Assembly: GCA_964022665.1 (NCBI GenBank)
Contig: CAXIDF010000005.1
Coordinates: forward strand, 62,001-126,000
DNA length: 64,000 nt
Reading direction: 5' to 3'
DNA from: Haliea sp964022665
Lineage (GTDB): Bacteria; Pseudomonadota; Gammaproteobacteria; Pseudomonadales; Halieaceae
The stretch's first letter is position 1. Each line of letters opens with the position of its first letter. Below the pieces are notes generated by a model, which was given only the letters and a program-made list of their open reading frames with translations, did no database searches and was not told the origin of the DNA. The translations under genes were made by a program, and so were the position numbers. Positions 59,323-64,000 of this stretch are shown here, one piece after another.

Positions 59323-61143
59323 ATGCTCATTTGGTCGTTTTTTTGGCGCCGCATCCCCCCCCGGGTCAGTTCTAAACGGCAGCCAACACTGGGGGCCACT
59401 GCTTCAGGAACGCTCCTGCATTCGGAGTCCTATAGCGACTACGACAGTTATGGCAATCTGAAGCTCAAGAACACCAGCTATCGTAGTACGCTGGCCGGAG
59501 GGCTAACTTCGTCGCAGGAGAGTTACACCTACGATAATCTGCATCGTCTGACGGTCGATTCCATAGGCGGTGTGGCGGGTGCGCCGACAGTGACCTATAG
59601 TTACGACGCGGTGGGCAACTTCCAGTCGAAAGCTGACTATGCATCAAGCTACAGCTATGCACCGACCAGCAATCGACTGCAATCGGTGCAGCTGGCTGGC
59701 GGCGGTCAGAAAACCTTTGGTTATGACGCCAGTGGTAACCTGACCCAGGAAAACGGCGTTACGACTATCGACTACAATGCCTTCAATAAGCCGACCGTCA
59801 TCCGGCGGCCAAATGTGCTGGGCATGGCGCAGTCCACGGAGTTCGATTACGGCGCGGACCTGATGCGTTACCGCAAGGTCACCCAGGCGGGCACAGAGAC
59901 GCTGTACATCAACAAGCTGTATGAGCAGATCACCGACGGCAACACGGTGAAAGAGCGCTACTACATTGAGGACATCGCCGCACTGACCGTGACCACCATT
60001 GGCACCACCGCAACGTCCGAGATCGCCTATACGCACAAGGATCGTCTCGGCTCGACGGTGGCGCTGGTTGACCACGACGGCGGTGACCCACTGGAATTCC
60101 ACAGCTTTGATCCATTCGGGAAACCACGGCAGGGCAGTGGGGCAGCGAAGTCCGCCGTGGAACTGGCCAGCGGCTATATGACTCGCGGGTTTACGGACCA
60201 TGAGCACCTCGATGAGATACAATTGATTCATATGAATGGGCGCGGCTATGACTACAACCTGGGCCGGTTCTTGAGTGTCGATCCGTTTATTGTGGAGCCG
60301 GAGAATAGTCAGGCGTTGAATCCTTATGCCTATGTCTTGAACAATCCGCTCAGTGGCGTTGATCCGACTGGGTACTGCACCGCGGCGACCGGAACTAGAG
60401 TAACGTCTTGCAAAGATGTAAAAGTCACCGCGATCAGCTCCGAGACTGGCAAGTCTGCAAGTACCACGGTAAACGTCAATACCAAGAATGGTGCGGATGT
60501 GCAGTCAAAAGTAGGCGGGGCGATTGCGCAAACCACTGCAGCAGCTGGCGTTGAGAACATTGGTTCTGCTGTCCATATTGGAAGTAATGGAGCCCGAACA
60601 AACTTAATGCCCTCAGTTGGAGGTTGCTGCAGTTCGGGTGACGCAATTGATACCGGAGGACAACAAACTAGAGAAAGCCAGCAGTCGAAAAGCAGTCCTC
60701 GCAACGTGTCAGAGGGGAGTTATCGGCGCTATGATGCGCGAAGAGTTGATGCATGGAATGTTAAAAATGTAAAAGGTATTCGCCTATCGGCGGAGGCTGA
60801 GGGAAGCCCTTATGAGGGTGTTGTAGATGAAGGTGAGTGGAAGCCCTATAAACTAGACTCCGTTGACCTTACTGACTTCATTCCAGCTAAGAGAGCTGTT
60901 TGGCTAATCAAACTGATGACCTTAACAACGGAGGAAGCTCGTCTGGTTGAGTACGGCCAGTTTCAGAATTATAACGTTTATAGGTATAATGTAGTCTTTG
61001 ATCTCGTGAATGGTGATGTTAAAAATCTCGGTTATGAATATGGTTCCCGTACCTTGATAGATAACATTTCAGAGCTGATTCGCAATACCAGCCGCTACGA
61101 AGTTGAAACCAGAACTTGTTGGTTGGGGAGTGTAGGGTGCTAA
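59323..61143 (+). CDS. 5'-truncated Rhs protein with YD repeats, core and a distinct tip
   Basis: The 606-residue frame has about 30 leading residues that are not Rhs-like (the true 5' end is lost). RHS/YD repeats follow (YDSYGNLKLKNTSYRS, YTYDNLHRLTVDS, YSYDAVGNFQSKADYA, YGYDASGNLTQENG). Next is the RHS-repeat-associated core (HKDRLGSTVALVDHDGGDPL, MNGRGYDYNLGRFLSVDPFI) ending in NPLSGVDPTGY near residue 347. The remaining 260 residues are a tip unlike the other two, with CxxC-poor N-terminal repeats and a C-terminal domain of unknown kind (RYNVVFDLVNGDVKNLGYEY). A lipoprotein gene follows at once. Confidence 0.8.
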   Translation: MLIWSFFWRRIPPRVSSKRQPTLGATASGTLLHSESYSDYDSYGNLKLKNTSYRSTLAGGLTSSQESYTYDNLHRLTVDSIGGVAGAPTVTYSYDAVGNFQSKADYASSYSYAPTSNRLQSVQLAGGGQKTFGYDASGNLTQENGVTTIDYNAFNKPTVIRRPNVLGMAQSTEFDYGADLMRYRKVTQAGTETLYINKLYEQITDGNTVKERYYIEDIAALTVTTIGTTATSEIAYTHKDRLGSTVALVDHDGGDPLEFHSFDPFGKPRQGSGAAKSAVELASGYMTRGFTDHEHLDEIQLIHMNGRGYDYNLGRFLSVDPFIVEPENSQALNPYAYVLNNPLSGVDPTGYCTAATGTRVTSCKDVKVTAISSETGKSASTTVNVNTKNGADVQSKVGGAIAQTTAAAGVENIGSAVHIGSNGARTNLMPSVGGCCSSGDAIDTGGQQTRESQQSKSSPRNVSEGSYRRYDARRVDAWNVKNVKGIRLSAEAEGSPYEGVVDEGEWKPYKLDSVDLTDFIPAKRAVWLIKLMTLTTEEARLVEYGQFQNYNVYRYNVVFDLVNGDVKNLGYEYGSRTLIDNISELIRNTSRYEVETRTCWLGSVGC

Positions 61144-61667
61144 ATACAGTGTCTTTATTTAGGAGCATCGTGGCCATAACTATTTTAGCATTATCGGCGG
61201 GTTGCTCAGAAGAAGATCTACCTGCTGGAGCTAGAGCGGGTGGTTTCAATCTGGCCGATGCAAAAAAGCAATCACAAGTAATTGAGATATTGAAAGAACG
61301 GGACATCCCTTATCAAGTAAATTCCAGAGGCCTAACCGTTTATATGTTAGAAGATCAAGCTGAGGTGCTCAGTATAATTCGAAAAGTACAGTATGACGGA
61401 AATCTGGATGAGAAAATTTTTGAGTCTGCGATAGTGCAAGGTCAGGAATTCAAAGAAAGATACATAGACGAATTCGAGAGTGCTTCAATTCCGTTTTTTT
61501 TTGATACGGTCAACGGGCTTGAGCATATATTCTGGAGCCAAATTCACGGGCCCATAGTTGACAAAATTCGGCAAAAAATAAATATTCAGATTCGAGAAAA
61601 GGCTAGACAAAGAGCTGAGGAGGAGGGGTTTGCCCCGATCACTTTGATTGGTGAAGCCGACCAATGA
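61137..61667 (+). CDS. Putative lipoprotein, likely immunity to the second Rhs tip
   Basis: The product has 176 residues from a GTG at 61137 that overlaps the Rhs stop; GGGGAG lies upstream. A signal peptide with a lipobox (AITILALSAGCSEED; LSAGC) makes it a probable lipoprotein. The mature part is charged and helical (LKERDIPYQVNSRGLTVYML, DQAEVLSIIRKVQYDG). No family was recognised. Its overlap with the tip gene and low GC content fit a cognate periplasmic immunity protein, but this is inference. Confidence 0.6.
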   Translation: MLNTVSLFRSIVAITILALSAGCSEEDLPAGARAGGFNLADAKKQSQVIEILKERDIPYQVNSRGLTVYMLEDQAEVLSIIRKVQYDGNLDEKIFESAIVQGQEFKERYIDEFESASIPFFFDTVNGLEHIFWSQIHGPIVDKIRQKINIQIREKARQRAEEEGFAPITLIGEADQ

Positions 61668-61838
61668 TTCAGGACGTTCAGTAGTCGATGCACTATCCTA
61701 ATCCTATTCCAATAACACGGTCGGTCGCACGGTGCAGTAGACCAGCTCGTGCACGGGCGCACTGAAGTGGTTGAATGAATGTGACCAATCCAATTAAGGA
61801 TAATACCCTGAAACTGAAGATGGGGTATGACCATAAGA

Positions 61839-61985
61839 ATGCAGTACTCAATGGAATTCAAGCTGGATGCTATCTGCCTAGTGATGAAGCAGGGTGATTC
61901 CCGGTCAGAGGCCGCGCGCAGCCTCGACATCAGTACGCACATGCTGGGGCGTTGGCTCAAAGAGTATGCGGCACCTGAGGGGTAG
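61839..61985 (+). pseudogene. IS3-family transposase OrfA fragment
   Basis: This 48-codon frame (MQYSMEFKLDAICLVMKQGD, then SRSEAARSLDISTHMLGRWL and KEYAAPEG) matches the N-terminal HTH of IS3-family OrfA proteins and then stops. The rest of the transposase is absent. It is a small remnant between the second Rhs module and the IS66 fragment, and is too short for the usual gene length cut-off. Confidence 0.7.
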
Positions 61986-62030
61986 GGGTAACCGTCCGGT
62001 GAACCCATATTTTCGGGCGCCGGGAACTGC

Positions 62031-62606
62031 GTAAGCTAGGTGCCCACCTAATCTTAAGTGGGCACTTGATATGGTTAACGAAGCGTTTCCCCCAAGGATC
62101 ATCAAGCGGCACCGCCGCTACTCGGCGGGCTTCAAGCATCGAGTGTTGACCGTGTGCCAACAACCGAACACCTCCGCGGTTGAAGTCGCGCTGCGCCATG
62201 GCCTCAATCTCAATCTTGTCCACAAGTGGCCCCAGCTAATGACCGTCGATGACATCGGAGAGTTTGCGCGGCTGCCCATGCCGACCAAAGACAAATCAAA
62301 TCCCAGTCAGAGCGTAGCGCGCGTTCAGACTACTGTCAGCATCCGCGTGGATACGCCGCGCGGCCCGGTCACCGTCGAGTGGCCATTAAGTGAGATTGAC
62401 CAGTCGGGCGCCTAGCTCAAGGCGATCTTTCATTGATTCAGATCGACGAGATCTGGCCGTCCCGCGAGCCGCTGGATATGCGCGCCGGACCCGATACAAC
62501 GTTGGCGCGTGTCATCAGCCGCTTTGGCAAAGCACGTCCGGGTTGCGCGTATGTCTTTGCCAACAAGCGCGCCAACCGGATGAAGGTGCTGGTGTGTGAC
62601 GGCTTC
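62031..62606 (+). mobile_element. IS66-family remnant (left end, tnpA and truncated tnpB)
   Basis: GTAAGC at 62031 resembles the terminal inverted repeat of IS66 elements. It is followed by an intact-looking tnpA (62071-62415) and the first part of tnpB (62433 on). At about 62606 the tnpB sequence stops and Rhs core sequence begins directly. The transposase gene tnpC and the right end are missing, so the element is inactive. Confidence 0.75.
62071..62415 (+). CDS. IS66 family accessory protein TnpA
   Basis: The 114-residue protein has an HTH region (RRYSAGFKHRVLTVCQQPNT then SAVEVALRHGLNLNLVHKW) and a C-terminal segment (TTVSIRVDTPRGPVTVEWPL), the typical arrangement of IS66 OrfA. It is a DNA-binding accessory protein of transposition. 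The gene appears complete but lies in a truncated element and so is probably without function. Confidence 0.85.
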   Translation: MVNEAFPPRIIKRHRRYSAGFKHRVLTVCQQPNTSAVEVALRHGLNLNLVHKWPQLMTVDDIGEFARLPMPTKDKSNPSQSVARVQTTVSIRVDTPRGPVTVEWPLSEIDQSGA

Positions 62607-62684
62607 CCAGCAATCGACTGCAATCCGTGTAGCTGGCTGGCGGCGGTCAGAAAACCTTTGGTTGTGACGCCAGCGGTAACCTGA
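62433..62684 (+). pseudogene. Truncated IS66 TnpB fused to out-of-frame Rhs DNA
   Basis: The 83-codon frame starts at a TTG where an ATG is usual. The first 55 or so residues (QIDEIWPSREPLDMRAGPD, YVFANKRANRMKVLVCDGF) are IS66 TnpB. After about 62606 it reads Rhs core DNA in the wrong frame. The join is a clear recombination point, because the same DNA occurs in correct Rhs context at about 59669. Confidence 0.8.
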
Positions 62685-62982
62685 CCCAGGAAAACGGCGT
62701 GACATCAACAAGCTTTATCAGCAGATCACCGACGGCAACACGGTGAAGGAGCGCTATTACCTTGAGGACATCGCTGCGCTAACCGTGACCACCATAAGCG
62801 ATACCGCGACCTCGGAGATCGCCTATACGCACAAGGATCGTCTCGGCTCGACGGTGGCGCTGGTGGACCACGATGGCGGTGACCCGCTGGAATTCCACAG
62901 CTTCGATCCATTCGGGAAACCAAACCACGGCAGGGCAGTGGGGCTACAAAGTCCGCCGTGGAACTGGCCAGCGGCTATATGA
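62607..62982 (+). pseudogene. Rhs core fragment with internal deletion and frameshift
   Basis: 62607-62700 repeats the Rhs DNA at about 59669-59760. About 150 bp present in the second module are then missing, and homology resumes at 62703 (matching 59907 on). A short frame (62743-62982: KERYYLEDIAALTVTTISDT and HKDRLGSTVALVDHDGGDPL) is core sequence. A 5-bp duplication (ACCAA) near 62922-62931 throws it out of frame with the downstream tip. Not a functional gene. Confidence 0.75.
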
Positions 62983-63989
62983 CTCGCGGGTTTACTGACC
63001 ATGAACACCTCGATGAGGTACAACTGATTCATATGAACGGGCGCGGCTACGACTACAACCTGGGGCGCTTCCTGAGTGTCGATCCCTTCATTGTGGAGCC
63101 AGGGAATAGCCAGGCGCTCAACCCCTACAGCTATGTTTTGAACAACCCTTTGAGTGGCGTGGACCCCACAGGTTATACGAAGGAAAAAGTTGAAAAGAAC
63201 ATGGTGCGTGTAGAGAAAACGGGTTCGCGTATACAACGGGAAGTTACTGTCACGGCGACAACAACGCAGACTGAAAATGGCACCTCAAGCGAGGTACATC
63301 TTGAAGGAGGGCTTGCAAGCGACCAGCAGGCCGTGGCGAATGGCATGACTGGAGCATTGATGGCCGCTGGATTCAATAATGTTACAAGTTCTTCTTCATC
63401 AGGTGAAATCGGCAGTCAGGCGTCTAGGAGTAACTCGGGTGGTATAGTTGATGATTATTATGACGACCTGTACGAGGCCCCAGCGATGCAAAGAGGGATG
63501 AGGGAGAAACCTCAGCAAGGGAACAATGATATTATCGAATCGCTCACTGATCCTAGAGTAGCTTTAGGGGCTGGCATAGCATCTTCTGCAATGTCTGAGT
63601 TCTCAGGCGCGATGCGAGCCTTGGCAGATGATAAAGAAGCAGCCGTTCGAAGGGCTTCAAATATTGTGGACGACGTCGATCCAGCCCACATGGCGAGGGT
63701 TGCGGAGATTAGATCTGCTTCGAATCTAGTAAAATGGTCTGGAGGAGCAGTGTCGGGAGCGGGGATCGTCTTCTCTGCATCGGCATACCAATACCATATG
63801 AAGCAAGGTGATACTGCAGCAGCGGTATTAGATGCGACTGACTTTGGGGTAGCTTGGGCAAGTCTAGTAGCACACCCAGCTTTTGGGCTCACCTATCTTG
63901 GAGTACGTGTTGTGCAATCTGGAGTCAGTCTGTATCCAACGGATCAGACAGTTCGCGAATATATCGAATCGCGGACCCCAATGGATTAG
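62958..63989 (+). CDS. Orphan Rhs core end plus tip (third module)
   Basis: The 343-residue frame begins in the Rhs core after the frameshift (VELASGYMTRGFTDHEHLDE, MNGRGYDYNLGRFLSVDPFI). It passes the core end NPLSGVDPTGYT near residue 72 and continues into a tip of about 270 residues. The tip is related to that of the first module over its first half and shares its Ala/Gly-rich hydrophobic style (KWSGGAVSGAGIVFSASAYQ). It ends 11 bp before the window edge, so any immunity gene lies outside. With no intact N-terminus it is probably a silent tip cassette. Confidence 0.7.
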   Translation: MELASGYMTRGFTDHEHLDEVQLIHMNGRGYDYNLGRFLSVDPFIVEPGNSQALNPYSYVLNNPLSGVDPTGYTKEKVEKNMVRVEKTGSRIQREVTVTATTTQTENGTSSEVHLEGGLASDQQAVANGMTGALMAAGFNNVTSSSSSGEIGSQASRSNSGGIVDDYYDDLYEAPAMQRGMREKPQQGNNDIIESLTDPRVALGAGIASSAMSEFSGAMRALADDKEAAVRRASNIVDDVDPAHMARVAEIRSASNLVKWSGGAVSGAGIVFSASAYQYHMKQGDTAAAVLDATDFGVAWASLVAHPAFGLTYLGVRVVQSGVSLYPTDQTVREYIESRTPMD

Positions 63990-64000
63990 TTTTCTAGGTG

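Overview
The window is a high-GC gammaproteobacterial chromosome segment. The gene order hflC - DUF2065 (yjeT-like) - hisZ - purA, together with marine-type TonB, sterol-desaturase and exosortase-related genes, suggests a Cellvibrionales/Halieaceae-like marine bacterium. That assignment is inferred from gene content, because there is no rRNA in the window.

Layout. 1-3 kb: the hflC tail, a DUF2065 gene, hisZ and purA. 3-8.5 kb: a small AraC-type regulator, an M48 protease with LemA, and a single-subunit molybdopterin oxidoreductase. 8.6-15.3 kb: an Anbu (proteasome-like) locus. The circularly permuted ATP-grasp, alpha-E and zinc-ribbon metallopeptidase genes lie on +. They converge on an Anbu - NMP-phosphorylase-like - PRPP-synthetase operon on -. 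15.5-19.7 kb: an RND efflux pair. 19.6-21 kb: a sterol desaturase and a protein with an internal exosortase-type sorting motif. 21.3-28.4 kb: a heavy-metal (Cus-type) RND efflux operon, with a Cys/Met/His-rich secreted protein ahead of it and a glutaredoxin-MauE fusion behind it. 28.4-45.5 kb: a catabolic island with two SDRs, ALDH, a 3-hydroxyisobutyrate-dehydrogenase-like enzyme, an LLM flavin enzyme, a double MarR regulator, a desaturase, a CMD-family protein, a TonB receptor, DUF1214, an MFS transporter, a molybdopterin enzyme, a KstD-like flavoprotein and a SolA-like oxidase. Its natural substrate is unknown; a hydrophobic compound such as a steroid or terpenoid is plausible.

45.5 kb to the end is accessory DNA. 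A 19-bp direct repeat resembling a tRNA 3' end (45564 and 55684) brackets a roughly 10.1-kb element. It carries two hypothetical genes, a RepA-like AAA ATPase coupled to a PD-(D/E)XK-type nuclease, GGAGCAA iteron-like repeats, a serine recombinase, an Abi-like membrane protein, a decayed integrase and an intact tyrosine integrase next to the right repeat. A second, P4-type integrase sits just beyond that repeat and appears to start a second element running off the window. The second element carries a BrnT/BrnA-like remnant and then a graveyard of orphan Rhs tips (three core-tip modules, two with putative immunity genes) broken up by IS3 and IS66 remnants.

The strongest regulatory signal is a 27-bp motif of three GTCAA/TTGAC half-sites with identical 11- and 10-bp spacing. 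It occurs twice, once in the divergent catabolic promoter region (32417-32443) and once at the promoter of the tandem MarR regulator (33454-33480). In both places it overlaps a TTGACG -35 box with a 17-bp spacer.
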